From positions 186,001 to 250,000 of the forward strand of contig JAIELJ010000003.1 of NCBI GenBank assembly GCA_019753105.1: DNA of 64,000 nucleotides, in the 5' to 3' direction. Each line of letters opens with the position of its first letter. Position 1 is the stretch's first letter. Source of the DNA: Hyphomonadaceae bacterium. GTDB taxonomy: Bacteria; Pseudomonadota; Alphaproteobacteria; Caulobacterales; Aquidulcibacteraceae. Under the pieces are notes generated by a model. That model was not told the DNA's origin. It searched no databases and saw only the letters and a list, made by a program, of their open reading frames with translations. Below are positions 46,408 through 54,475 of this stretch, piece by piece. Both the position numbers and the translations under genes were made by a program.

Positions 46408-46422
46408 CTAAGGCATGGTTAA
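46408..46422. promoter_or_regulatory. CtrA-like box upstream of cpaB
   Basis: On the minus strand TTAACCATGCCTTAG: TTAA, seven bases, TTAG, with the TTAACCAT half-site common in CtrA targets. It overlaps the cpaA stop codon and lies about 30 bases upstream of cpaB. One base departs from TTAA-N7-TTAA. CtrA control of pilus genes is known in Caulobacter; here it is inference. Confidence 0.45.
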
Positions 46423-46914
46423 CGAGATTGACAGGTGTGGAATCGACGGCAGAGCCATCAATCCGCCGAACATGATCGCGACGCCGTAAGGAATGCCGCT
46501 CTTGCCGGTGAGCAGGCGATTTACGAATGCCGGATTGGTCTCAGTTTGTGGAACCCATTGGCGCGCGGCCAACAGAACGAGCGCCATGACGCCACCCGCT
46601 GCTGCGGTCCAGAAGATAAACGGTGCGAACGCGGCAAAGCCGGTCCAGATCGAAGCCGCAGCCAAGAGCTTCGCGTCGCCGCCGCCGATGATATTGGCGG
46701 CGAAGAGAAAGAAGCCGATCGCAAGGACGCCGGCGCCAAAGAGAACGTGCAGGCCGAGCTCCTGCGCCGTCGCTCCGGTTAGGATCGCAGTGGGCAGGAA
46801 AAGCGCCGCCAAGGCGATCGAAACCCAATTGGGAATGATCAAGCGCGCGACGTCAGAGGTTGCTGCGTAGATCAGCAGGCCCGCAAACGCACTCGCCGCC
46901 AAGAGTTCAATCAT
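46408..46914 (-). CDS. cpaA: Prepilin peptidase CpaA
   Basis: A 168-residue A24-type membrane peptidase that cleaves and matures Flp prepilin. Seen: the two catalytic Asp positions, in TSDVARLIIPNW (about residue 21) and GGGDAKLLAAA (about residue 80), with about six membrane segments. It lacks the methylase domain, as usual in Tad systems. It lies between flp and cpaB, separated from flp by two hairpins. Confidence 0.92.
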   Translation of the reverse strand: MIELLAASAFAGLLIYAATSDVARLIIPNWVSIALAALFLPTAILTGATAQELGLHVLFGAGVLAIGFFLFAANIIGGGDAKLLAAASIWTGFAAFAPFIFWTAAAGGVMALVLLAARQWVPQTETNPAFVNRLLTGKSGIPYGVAIMFGGLMALPSIPHLSISLTMP

Positions 46915-46984
46915 GCTCTTAAGGTGTCGGTGTTCCGCGCTAAGAAAGATTAAAGATGGCGCGCGTTGCTGGGCAGAAACAAAG

Positions 46985-47012
46985 AAAAACGCCGCCCCGA
47001 GGGGCGGCGTTT
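46985..47012 (-). terminator. Terminator after flp
   Basis: AAACGCCGCCCC (46987-46998) pairs with GGGGCGGCGTTT (47001-47012), followed on the minus strand by TTCTTTGTTTCTG. It would end most flp transcripts before cpaA. Confidence 0.7.
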
Positions 47013-47041
47013 GGAGGAGGGGAAACCTTAAGGACGCTAAA

Positions 47042-47066
47042 GACGCGCGGCCGAGGGCCGCGCGTC
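47042..47066 (-). terminator. GC-rich hairpin directly after flp
   Basis: An 11-bp perfect stem (GACGCGCGGCC at 47042-47052 with GGCCGCGCGTC at 47056-47066) and a GAG loop, 13 bases after the flp stop. No T-run follows, so it may stabilise the flp message 3' end rather than terminate. Confidence 0.55.
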
Positions 47067-47078
47067 CAAAGCTCGAAC

Positions 47079-47243
47079 TTAGTTCGCGCCCGAGAGGTCG
47101 GTCGCGACTTGGTTGAACACCTCTTGGAGGCTGCCACCGACCGCGCCAACGGCGGCGATAATGGCGACGCCGATCAGAGCGGCGATCAGGCCGTATTCGA
47201 TTGCAGTGGCGCCGTCTTCATTCTTCAGGAAACGCTTCAACAT
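47079..47243 (-). CDS. flp: Flp/PilA major pilin
   Basis: A 54-residue class IVb prepilin from the ATG at 47243. Seen: a short basic leader (MLKRFLKNEDGATAIEYG), cleavage expected after the Gly of EDG, the invariant Glu and Tyr of the Flp motif (AIEYGLIAALIGVAIIAAVG), and a short Gly/polar tail. First gene of the pilus locus. The longer frame to 47297 is an upstream extension. Confidence 0.93.
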   Translation of the reverse strand: MLKRFLKNEDGATAIEYGLIAALIGVAIIAAVGAVGGSLQEVFNQVATDLSGAN

Positions 47244-47501
47244 ATTCAATGCTCCGTTTTGTCGAGTGCTTTTCACCGGCCCGAGGGAGCGTCGCACCCG
47301 ACACCCATCCCAGACGCAGGAGTGACCATACGGGGCAATGATTAAAACGACGCCCCATAAGGAAGGTGTAGATAGTGTTAACTGCGTTGATGAAAGTTGC
47401 GCGCTGTCTGCGTTGTCATTCTTAGTGTGTGCGCGCGCATCTTAGCGAACCCGAAACCATTGCGGCGTAGCTCCTATAGTAAGAATAGAAGGATTTCGCC
47501 G

Positions 47502-47939
47502 ATGCGCCTTTCGCGTTTCGTCGTGGCTGCTGTGGCTGCTGCTTCCATGTTTGTCGCCGCGGGCGCTGCGCACGCGCGCGATATTCGCGTTGCGCTCGAT
47601 CAGGCGTTTCCGATCCGGCTGTCGGAGCCTGCCGAGGGCGTCGCTATCGGCAATCCGCAAATCGCCGGCGTCTCGGTGCAGAATGATCGCTTCCTGTTTG
47701 TCACTGGCCGCTCGTATGGCTCGACCAACCTGGTTGTGGTCGGCGAGAACGGCCGCGTGCTCTATTCCGGCCGCATCGTCGTGACGCCGGACGAGACCGA
47801 CGTTGTCATGGTCACGCGCGGCAACGACACGGCGCGCCTTGAATGCACGCCGCTCTGCCGCCCGCGTCCCGATATTGGCGACGGCGAGTCTTCGCAGCAG
47901 GTGCAGCAGCAGATCGCTGGCCGCGGCGGCGTGCGTTAA
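47502..47939 (+). CDS. Exported protein with pilus secretin N-terminal domain
   Basis: About 145 residues: signal peptide to AHA (about residue 25), then the domain found at the start of CpaC-type secretins (VALDQAFPIRLSEPAEGVAIGNPQIAGVSVQNDRF in sections, TGRSYGSTNLVVVGENGRVLYSGRIVV). A final Cys pair (LECTPLC) and a Gln-rich tail follow. No secretin channel domain is present. Divergent from flp and upstream of tadE-like genes; probably an accessory of the pilus channel. Confidence 0.82.
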   Translation: MRLSRFVVAAVAAASMFVAAGAAHARDIRVALDQAFPIRLSEPAEGVAIGNPQIAGVSVQNDRFLFVTGRSYGSTNLVVVGENGRVLYSGRIVVTPDETDVVMVTRGNDTARLECTPLCRPRPDIGDGESSQQVQQQIAGRGGVR

Positions 47940-48009
47940 TCGCCGTTTACTGTCTCTTTTGACGGAATATCAGCCCTTCGGCGCCTAAGGTGGGCGTTCC
48001 GGAGAGAAT

Positions 48010-48561
48010 ATGTCTGCGCGTTTTTCATTGTTGCTGAGAAAGCTGCGCCGCTTTCCGCGCGCGCGCCGCGGGTCGGCTGCAATCGAGTTCGGCCTCGTTG
48101 CGGTGCCGTTCTTTCTGCTGATCTTCGGTCTTGCCGAGATTTCGATGATTGGTTTCGCGCAAACGACGCTTGATGGCGCCGTCAACAACACCGCGCGCAC
48201 GATCCGTACGGGTCAAGCGCAGATGAGCGGTACGAGCGCGGGGCAGATTAAGGAGCAGATCTGCAATCGTATGCTGCGGATCCTGGCGGTCGATTGCGAT
48301 ACCAACCTCTATATCGACGTTCGAAACTTCAATTCGTTCATCGACGCCAACAACGCCGCCAACAATCCGATCAATAATGGCGAGTTCAACGATACCGGCT
48401 TTGGCTATCAGCCGGGTGCGCCGTCCAGCATTGTCGTGGTGCGCGCGTATTATCGCTGGCATGTGATGACGCCGATGTTCGAACCCTTCTTCCAGAATAT
48501 CAGCAGCGGCGAACGCATCATTGTTTCGACCATGATGTTCCGCAACGAGCCCTATCAATGA
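48010..48561 (+). CDS. TadE-like minor pilin/assembly protein
   Basis: A 183-residue TadE-family protein. Seen: basic N-terminus, RRGSAAIEFGLVAVPFFLLIFGLAEI with the TadE Glu motif (residues about 19-45) and one membrane segment, then a periplasmic domain with a Cys pair (QICNRMLRILAVDCD). TadE and related pseudopilins are processed by the prepilin peptidase. Overlaps the next gene by four bases. Confidence 0.88.
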   Translation: MSARFSLLLRKLRRFPRARRGSAAIEFGLVAVPFFLLIFGLAEISMIGFAQTTLDGAVNNTARTIRTGQAQMSGTSAGQIKEQICNRMLRILAVDCDTNLYIDVRNFNSFIDANNAANNPINNGEFNDTGFGYQPGAPSSIVVVRAYYRWHVMTPMFEPFFQNISSGERIIVSTMMFRNEPYQ

Positions 48562-49094
48562 CCTTTCGCCAAATGCTCCGCCGCTTCGGCGCGTCCGAGA
48601 AGGGCATCGCCGCCGTCGAATTCGCGATCCTCGCGCCGATGATGATCTTTCTGCTGTTCGGCTCGGTCGAGCTGGTTGAAGTTCTGAACACAAATAAGCG
48701 CGCTCAGAATGCCGCTGCGTCTCTGGCCGACGTTGTTGCGCGCGACACGGAAGTCTCCACCGCGGAGATCAACAGCTTGTGGTCAGCGATCGATGTGCTG
48801 ATGTTCCCCGACGAGGGCGCGACCATGGAGATGCGCGTCACCAGCATCCGCATCGTCGATGCAGCCACCGCGCGCGTCGTCTGGAGCGAAGGGCGCGGGA
48901 TGACCCCGCGCACGGCGAACTCTGTCGTCACATTGCCGGCGCAGATGATGCAGCCAGGCACGAGCGTGATCATGGCGGAGTCGAGCTATCCGTATGCATC
49001 GCCTCTCGGCTTTGTCATCGACGGGACCATGGATTTGGAGCACGTCGCCTATCGGCGCTCACGTCTGGTCGATCCGATTCCGCGCGTCGGCTGA
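48558..49094 (+). CDS. TadE/TadG-family pilus assembly protein
   Basis: A 178-residue protein with the motif GIAAVEFAILAPMMIFLLFGSVELVE in two parts (about residues 13-38), one membrane segment and a periplasmic domain (AASLADVVARDTEVSTAEI, GTSVIMAESSYPYASPLGFV). It is the second member of the TadE-type pair. The next gene, amn, starts after a start-codon hairpin. Confidence 0.87.
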   Translation: MTFRQMLRRFGASEKGIAAVEFAILAPMMIFLLFGSVELVEVLNTNKRAQNAAASLADVVARDTEVSTAEINSLWSAIDVLMFPDEGATMEMRVTSIRIVDAATARVVWSEGRGMTPRTANSVVTLPAQMMQPGTSVIMAESSYPYASPLGFVIDGTMDLEHVAYRRSRLVDPIPRVG

Positions 49095-49119
49095 AGCGCC
49101 GCTCTTGACGGCGCACGCG

Positions 49120-49140
49120 ATCGCGGGACACTCCCGCGAT
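49120..49140 (+). promoter_or_regulatory. Hairpin enclosing the amn start codon
   Basis: ATCGCGGGA (49120-49128), loop CAC, TCCCGCGAT (49132-49140): a perfect 9-bp GC-rich stem whose 3' arm includes the first two bases of the amn ATG (49139-49141). No Shine-Dalgarno sequence is visible nearby. The hairpin could limit translation, or be the end of the tadE unit. Confidence 0.5.
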
Positions 49141-50584
49141 GGAAGATCCTAAAACACCTGTTGAAGCCGTCGACCGGCTTGAATTCCTGCACAAACGCGC
49201 CGTCGATGGGCTGATCGAATCGATCAAGCGCTTCGCCGAAACCGGCACGCCGCCGACGATCGAGGAGCGCGCGCTCTTTCGTTATCCCGAGCTGCGCGTC
49301 ACATATCTGCCAAATTCGCCAGCGCCGCGGCTGGCGCGCGCGTTCGGGCAGCTGACGTGGCCGGGCGAGTACGCCGTCTCGATCACGCAGCCGCACTATT
49401 TTCGTGATTATCTGATCGAGCAGCTCACGTACCTCGTCGATGATTATGGCGCAGAGCTGAGCGTACGCGTGAGCAACGCTGAAATTCCGTACTCGTTCGT
49501 GCTCGATGCCGCTGGCGCGAAAGCGTTCGACACGGTGCCGGCTGAGGAACTGGCGCGCTACTATCCGAACCCGCGGCTCACTTCGGTTGGCGACGCGGTC
49601 GTGGATGGATTGCGCATCGAGCAACTCGATGGCTCGCGGCCGCTGGCGCTCTTCGACGCGCCCCGAACCGATTACTCGCTGAAGCGCATCGAGCACTATA
49701 CCGGCGCGCCGTGGCAGGACGTGCAGCCGTGGATCCTTTTCACGAACTACCAGCGTTACGTCGAAGAATTCGTGCGTTGGGCGGCGGAGGGCGTGAAAAA
49801 CGGGCCGAAAGGCTGGGCGCTTTCGTGCCCCGGCCGGTTGCGCATTGAAGCGGGCGATCAGGATGCCGAGGCAAAGGCGCTCGATGCGCCGTGGCGCAAG
49901 TACCAGATGCCCGCGTATCATCTCACAACGCCCGATCGCGACGGCGTGACGCTGGTGAACATTGGCGTCGGACCTTCGAACGCCAAGACAATCACTGACC
50001 ACCTCGCGGTCTTGCGCCCGCATTGTTGGCTGATGATCGGCCATTGCGGCGGCTTGCGCCACACGCAGCGCATCGGCGATTACGTGCTCGCGCACGCTTA
50101 TCTACGACGCGACCACATTCTCGATGATCGCGTGCCGCTCGAGGTGCCGATCCCGGCGATCGCGGAAGTGCAGATCGCGCTGCAGCAAGCCGCGACTGCC
50201 GTTGCAGGCGGCGACAAGGAGGATCTGCGCCGCCGTCTGCGCACCGGCACGGTCGTCTCGTACGCGGACCGCAACTGGGAGCTCAATTACAATCAGGAGC
50301 GCCAGCTCTTGTCGCAATCACGCGCGATCGCTGTCGATATGGAAAGCGCGTGCGTGGCGACGCAAGGTTTCCGCATGCGCGTGCCGTACGGCGTGTTGCT
50401 GTGCATCTCGGATAAGCCGGCGCACGGCGAGATCAAATTGCCAGGCGTCTCGGATCGCTTCTACGACAGCGCCATCGGCGCACATCTGCGCATCGGTTTG
50501 GAGACAGTGGCGCTGCTGAAGCAAAACCGCGACCGGCTACATTCGCGCAAGCTGCGCGCCTTCGATGAGCCGCCGTTCCGATGA
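49139..50584 (+). CDS. amn: AMP nucleosidase
   Basis: Splits AMP into adenine and ribose 5-phosphate, a purine salvage and energy-charge enzyme. Its 481 residues match Amn: N-terminal Amn-specific domain (residues about 1-180, with YTGAPWQDVQPWILFTNYQRY in part) and a C-terminal nucleoside phosphorylase fold with TLVNIGVGPSNAKTITDHLA, WLMIGHCGGLRHTQRIGDYVLAHAY in sections, and VDMESACVATQGFRMRVPYG. Overlaps the RidA gene by four bases. Confidence 0.94.
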   Translation: MEDPKTPVEAVDRLEFLHKRAVDGLIESIKRFAETGTPPTIEERALFRYPELRVTYLPNSPAPRLARAFGQLTWPGEYAVSITQPHYFRDYLIEQLTYLVDDYGAELSVRVSNAEIPYSFVLDAAGAKAFDTVPAEELARYYPNPRLTSVGDAVVDGLRIEQLDGSRPLALFDAPRTDYSLKRIEHYTGAPWQDVQPWILFTNYQRYVEEFVRWAAEGVKNGPKGWALSCPGRLRIEAGDQDAEAKALDAPWRKYQMPAYHLTTPDRDGVTLVNIGVGPSNAKTITDHLAVLRPHCWLMIGHCGGLRHTQRIGDYVLAHAYLRRDHILDDRVPLEVPIPAIAEVQIALQQAATAVAGGDKEDLRRRLRTGTVVSYADRNWELNYNQERQLLSQSRAIAVDMESACVATQGFRMRVPYGVLLCISDKPAHGEIKLPGVSDRFYDSAIGAHLRIGLETVALLKQNRDRLHSRKLRAFDEPPFR

Positions 50585-50958
50585 GCAGACAGATCATTTC
50601 TTCCGGCTCGCCGTTTGAGCGTGAGATCGGATTTTCGCGCGCGGTGCGCGTCGGCGACATCATAGAAATCGCGGGCACTGCCCCGATTGGTGCGAACGCC
50701 CCGGGCGATTGCTACCGGCAGACCAAACGCTGCCTCGAGATCATGGCTGCGGCGCTGGTTGATGCTGGCGGGGGCCTGGATCACGTCGTGCGCACGCGTG
50801 TGATGCTGACCGACATGGCGATGTGGAAAGAGGCGGCCCGGGCGCATGGGGAAGTCTTCGCCGACGTGCGCCCGGCTTGCACGTTCGTAGAGGTCAGCCG
50901 CTTCATCGACCCTGAATGGCTGGTTGAGATTGAAGCGACGGCGATCATGAGCGGCTAG
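50581..50958 (+). CDS. RidA family deaminase
   Basis: A 125-residue RidA/YjgF-type protein. Seen: FSRAVRVGDIIEIAGTAPIG, QTKRCLEIMAAALVDAGGGLDHVVRTRVMLTDM (two sections of the family core with the Arg that binds the carboxylate) and RPACTFVEVSRFIDPEWLVEIEATA. RidA hydrolyses reactive enamines or imines from PLP enzymes. Translationally coupled to amn. Its stop overlaps the end of a broken hydrolase gene on the other strand. Confidence 0.92.
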   Translation: MSRQIISSGSPFEREIGFSRAVRVGDIIEIAGTAPIGANAPGDCYRQTKRCLEIMAAALVDAGGGLDHVVRTRVMLTDMAMWKEAARAHGEVFADVRPACTFVEVSRFIDPEWLVEIEATAIMSG

Positions 50959-51696
50959 GTGCGCAGGAAGGATACGATCGCCTCGCCAAGCTCTGTGTTC
51001 ACGGCGCTCAAATGATTGCCTCTGATGCGCAGGGCCCTCGCGTTCGGGAAAAAACTTCGCCAAACCTTCAGCACTGCCATTGTCGTGATCGTCCACGCCG
51101 CTGACGCAGAGTATGGGCGTGTCGATCGCCGCGAGCGGCGTTTGCTCGGTTTGGATCTGCGAGCGCAGCACGTTGAGCGCGACCTGCGGGTCCATTTGCG
51201 CGCGCGCGATCAGCGCTTGCACGACCTTGGCGGCTTGCGGGAACGCGCCAGCCTCGCCCTTGTTGATCGCATCCTCGAAGAACGCGACGCGCGCGGTTGA
51301 GCCGATGACGCCGCTATCGCCCATGCCGCCCAGCACGCAACGCCGCGGCCGTGAGCCACGCAGCAGCAAGCGGACGGCGGTGCGTGCGCCCAGCGAATAG
51401 CCGACGAGATCGTAATCGCTGAGGCCAAGGTTGGCGATGAAGTCTTCGGCGTCCTGCGCCAAAATATCCGGCGGATAGAGGCCTGGATCGAGTGGCGCAT
51501 CCGAGCCGCCGTGGCCGCGGAAGTCGATCATGATTGCTTGGAAGCCGGCGCCGACGATCTACGCCGTGATGCCGGGCTCAATGAAATTGAAGCGCGCGTT
51601 GGCGAGAAAGCCATGCAGCATGACCACAGGCCGCCCATCGCCCTCGACGCGATAAGAGAGCTTGATGCCGTCGGCGGTGGTAAAGCTTTCGCGCAT
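50955..51696 (-). pseudogene. Alpha/beta hydrolase gene with in-frame stop and frameshift
   Basis: From ATG 51696 the frame reads a typical hydrolase start (FTTADGIKLSYRVEGDG, VVMLHGFLANARFNF), then hits TAG at 51559-51561. The same frame continues with IMIDFRGHGGSDAP, the nucleophile motif VGYSLGARTA and ILCVSGVDDHDNG. Near 51049-51054 a run of six A (T on the coding strand) shifts the frame; five would restore ALRIRGNHLSAVN with the catalytic His and the stop at 50955. Two separate lesions argue for a true pseudogene. Confidence 0.8.
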
Positions 51697-51788
51697 TGTG
51701 TCGCCCTTTGGCGCGACTTTGGCGCGGCAGTGCTGGTGCTGCAATCGCCGCTTTGACGCCGCGCGCCTGATCGGCCATCACGTCGCCC

Positions 51789-52571
51789 ATGAGTTTCGAC
51801 CGACTTGTTCCATTCGACCGCGTCCTCAACTTCCGCGATTTCGGCGGCTGGGAGACCGAAGACGGCGCCAAGGTGACGCGCGGGAAGCTTTTCCGCTCGG
51901 CGTCCTTCCATGACGCCTCCGATCAGGACATCGCCAAGCTTGATGCGATGAGCTTGAGCTTCCTCGTCGATCTCCGCCGTCCGGAAGAGCGCCGTCACGA
52001 GCCGACGCGCTGGGAGAGTGCGACGTGCCGTGTGATCTACAATGATGAGGGCGCGGGCGGCCACGCACTGCCGCCGCATCTGCAAGCACTCATGCAAAGC
52101 GATCTGACGCCGCAATCGACCTTCGACTACATGGTGAGCCTCTATCGCGAGATCCCGTTCGATCCGCGTTTGGTCAGCCTTTATCGCGACTGGTTCAGCG
52201 CGCTCGGCGATGGCGGCGCCGGCGTTGTTCATTGCGCAGCCGGCAAGGATCGCACTGGCATTGCCTGCGCGCTCACTTTGTTTGCGCTCGGCGTGCCGAA
52301 GGAGGCGGTGTTCGCGGATTACGAGTTCACCAACCAAGCCGTCGATCTGGAAAAGCGCATGCCGCGCATACAAGAGCGTATGGAAGCACGGCTAGGCCGG
52401 AAGCTGCAGTCAGAGGCGCTGCGGCCGATGCTTGGTGTTCACGTCGATTATTTGCGCGCATCGCTTGAGGTGATCGAAGCGAAGCACGGTACTGTGTTTG
52501 AATACATGGAGCGTGAACTGGGCGTTGGCGCGCCAGAGCGTGCAGCGCTCCGCGAAAATCTGATCGCTTAG
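51789..52571 (+). CDS. Tyrosine-protein phosphatase
   Basis: A 260-residue dual-specificity-like phosphatase of the bacterial lipid/tyrosine phosphatase family. Seen: NFRDFGGWETEDGAKVTRGKLFRSASF at the start (in two sections), DLRRPEER, and the P-loop VHCAAGKDRTG with Cys149 and Arg155. The AGKDR form is common in bacterial PTPs acting on phosphotyrosine or phosphoinositides. Transcribed divergently from the broken hydrolase. Confidence 0.92.
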   Translation: MSFDRLVPFDRVLNFRDFGGWETEDGAKVTRGKLFRSASFHDASDQDIAKLDAMSLSFLVDLRRPEERRHEPTRWESATCRVIYNDEGAGGHALPPHLQALMQSDLTPQSTFDYMVSLYREIPFDPRLVSLYRDWFSALGDGGAGVVHCAAGKDRTGIACALTLFALGVPKEAVFADYEFTNQAVDLEKRMPRIQERMEARLGRKLQSEALRPMLGVHVDYLRASLEVIEAKHGTVFEYMERELGVGAPERAALRENLIA

Positions 52572-52578
52572 GCGGCGC

Positions 52579-53061
52579 TCACGCACGCGGCGAGAGAGAG
52601 ACGTTTGGTGCGCGTAAGGCGTCCAGGCGCCCCGCGAGCGTGTCGCCGATCATGATCGAAAGAGCGGGCATGCGCGTTGCGGCGATCGCAGCGGCATCGT
52701 CGCGCGATCGCCACTGGCGACGTTCGATGATTAGATCGCTCACTGGAATGAAGATCGATGGATAAGACAGCCCCGGAAGCGGCGGCATCGAGATGGCCAA
52801 TCCATCGGGAAAGATTCGAGCGATCATCCAGAAGCTCTGTAACTTCGGATCGTCATCCCCCTCATAGAGTTCGATCAACTCGAACAGGTGCAACGTAAGC
52901 GGCGTCGCCAACACGCGGCCTTCCGGCATCGGATACGCCAACGCGAGCGCCCGCCAATGGCCGCCGGAAAGCTTGTACGCGTGCGACAGCAGCGCGTTCA
53001 GTACGATGTAGCCGACAGCGATCGGAAACAGACTGAGGAGCAGGTCCAGCAACCACTCCAC
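52579..53061 (-). CDS. Membrane-anchored protein of unknown function
   Basis: A 160-residue protein with one N-terminal membrane segment (LLDLLLSLFPIAVGYIVLNALL) and a soluble domain (PLPGLSYPSIFIPVSDLIIERRQW). No family was recognised. It starts three bases after the nrdB stop on the same strand, so it is probably co-transcribed with nrdB. Confidence 0.6.
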   Translation of the reverse strand: MEWLLDLLLSLFPIAVGYIVLNALLSHAYKLSGGHWRALALAYPMPEGRVLATPLTLHLFELIELYEGDDDPKLQSFWMIARIFPDGLAISMPPLPGLSYPSIFIPVSDLIIERRQWRSRDDAAAIAATRMPALSIMIGDTLAGRLDALRAPNVSLSPRA

Positions 53062-53064
53062 GGC

Positions 53065-54099
53065 TTAGTTCGCCGCGGTCTTCCGCTTTTCCATCATCTG
53101 ATCGAAGTTCGCCCACACACCTTCGCCGCCGTGCCATTCGCCCTTGGTCGCCGCCTTCGAGTATTCGGTGGCGCGCGCTTCGAAGAAGTTGGCGTGTTCG
53201 ACGCCGTTCAGGATCGCGGTCAGCCACGGGATCGGGTGCTCGGTGACGCCGTAGATCTTTTCCAGGCCAAGCTGACCCAAGCGCCAATCGGCGATGTAAC
53301 GGATGTATTGCTTGATATCGTCCGCCGTCATGCCCTGCACGGGGCCCATCTCGAAGGCGAGATCGATGAAGCGATCTTCGATGCCGACGACGGTGCGGCA
53401 GCACTCGACGATGTCGGCCTTCACTTCGTCGGTGAGGGCGCCGGTCTCCTTTGCGTACGCATGGAAGAGCTTGATCATGCCTTCGCAGTGCAAGCTCTCG
53501 TCGCGCACTGACCACGTCACGATTTGGCCCATGCCCTTCATCTTGTTGAAGCGCGGGAAGTTCATCAGCATCGCAAACGACGCAAAGAGCTGCAGGCCTT
53601 CAGTGAAGGCGCCGAACATCGCGACCGTGCGCAAGATGTCGGCGTCAGTCTCGACGCCGAAGCGTTGCATGTAGTCGTGCTTCTCGCGCAGCGCCTGGTA
53701 GTCCATGAACGCCGCGAACTCTGTTTCCGGCATGCCGATGGTTTCGAGCAGAAGCGCGTAGGCGGCGATGTGGACCGTCTCGATGTTCGAGAACGACGCG
53801 AGCATCATCTTGATCTCGGTCGGCTTAAACACGCGCGCGTAGCGCTCCATGTAATTGTCGTTCACCTCGACGTCGGCCTGGGTGAAGAAGCGGAAGATCT
53901 GCGTGAGCAGATTCTTCTCTTGCTCGGTGAGCTTGGAGGCCCAGTCCTTCACGTCCTCGCCGAGCGGGACTTCTTCCGGGACCCAGTGAACCTGCTGCTG
54001 GCGACGCCAGAATTCGTACGCCCACGGATAACGGAACGGCTTGTATCCAATCGAAGGAGTGCGAAGGCCCGTCAGTTTGCCTTCGTTATTGCCAGCCAT
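53065..54099 (-). CDS. nrdB: Class Ia ribonucleotide reductase beta subunit
   Basis: The small subunit that holds the diiron-tyrosyl radical for deoxyribonucleotide synthesis. About 344 residues from ATG 54099, chosen for GGGAG eight bases upstream. Seen: FFTQADVEVNDNYMERY, FSNIETVHIAAYALLLETIGM with Glu and His ligands, FASFAMLMNFPRFNKMKGMGQIVTWSVRDESLHCEGMIKLFH (sections of the second ligand helix). The nrdA gene is not in the window. Two palindromes 31 bp apart upstream resemble paired NrdR boxes. Confidence 0.95.
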   Translation of the reverse strand: MAGNNEGKLTGLRTPSIGYKPFRYPWAYEFWRRQQQVHWVPEEVPLGEDVKDWASKLTEQEKNLLTQIFRFFTQADVEVNDNYMERYARVFKPTEIKMMLASFSNIETVHIAAYALLLETIGMPETEFAAFMDYQALREKHDYMQRFGVETDADILRTVAMFGAFTEGLQLFASFAMLMNFPRFNKMKGMGQIVTWSVRDESLHCEGMIKLFHAYAKETGALTDEVKADIVECCRTVVGIEDRFIDLAFEMGPVQGMTADDIKQYIRYIADWRLGQLGLEKIYGVTEHPIPWLTAILNGVEHANFFEARATEYSKAATKGEWHGGEGVWANFDQMMEKRKTAAN

Positions 54100-54131
54100 C
54101 CGCATTACTCCCAATTCGAAGCCGAAACACA

Positions 54132-54175
54132 CCCTAGATATAGGGATTGGCGGCGCACGAGGCCACCATATGTGG
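54132..54175. promoter_or_regulatory. Candidate NrdR box pair upstream of nrdB
   Basis: CCCTA-GATA-TAGGG (54132-54145) and CCACCATATGTGG (54163-54175) are A/T-centred palindromes whose centres lie 31 bp apart, three helical turns. Paired boxes at this spacing are typical for NrdR, the repressor of ribonucleotide reductase genes. The sequences match the NrdR consensus only partly. Confidence 0.45.
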
Positions 54176-54302
54176 CGTATTGGGCGCGAGTCGTCTTTAG
54201 GAAAAGTTACCAGCGCCCAGCCGATGGAGAATGAAGCGATTCAGCCGGTACGCGAGCAGGCAAGAGGCGATGCGCTGTGGAGAAAGCGCGGCGATGGTGG
54301 AG

Positions 54303-54446
54303 TTATGGCTTGGCTGTGTTGACGATGATGTCGATCGCCAGATAGCCCGCGATCCCGACGCTCAGGCCCAGCAGGGCCGTCAGCACCGCCGTTTGGGCGC
54401 TACGCATCAAGCGCTTTCTGTTGAGTTGCTGGCGCAGCGTGGTCAT
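54303..54446 (-). CDS. Small single-pass membrane protein (47 residues)
   Basis: A 47-codon frame with a basic N-terminus (MTTLRQQLNRKRLMRSAQ) and one membrane segment (VLTALLGLSVGIAGYLAIDI), giving an N-in topology by the positive-inside rule. It fills the gap between the secreted paralogue at 54476 and nrdB. No family was recognised; codon choice and composition look like real coding sequence. Confidence 0.5.
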   Translation of the reverse strand: MTTLRQQLNRKRLMRSAQTAVLTALLGLSVGIAGYLAIDIIVNTAKP

Positions 54447-54475
54447 GCGCCGGTCAATGCAAGGTTATTGCCGCC

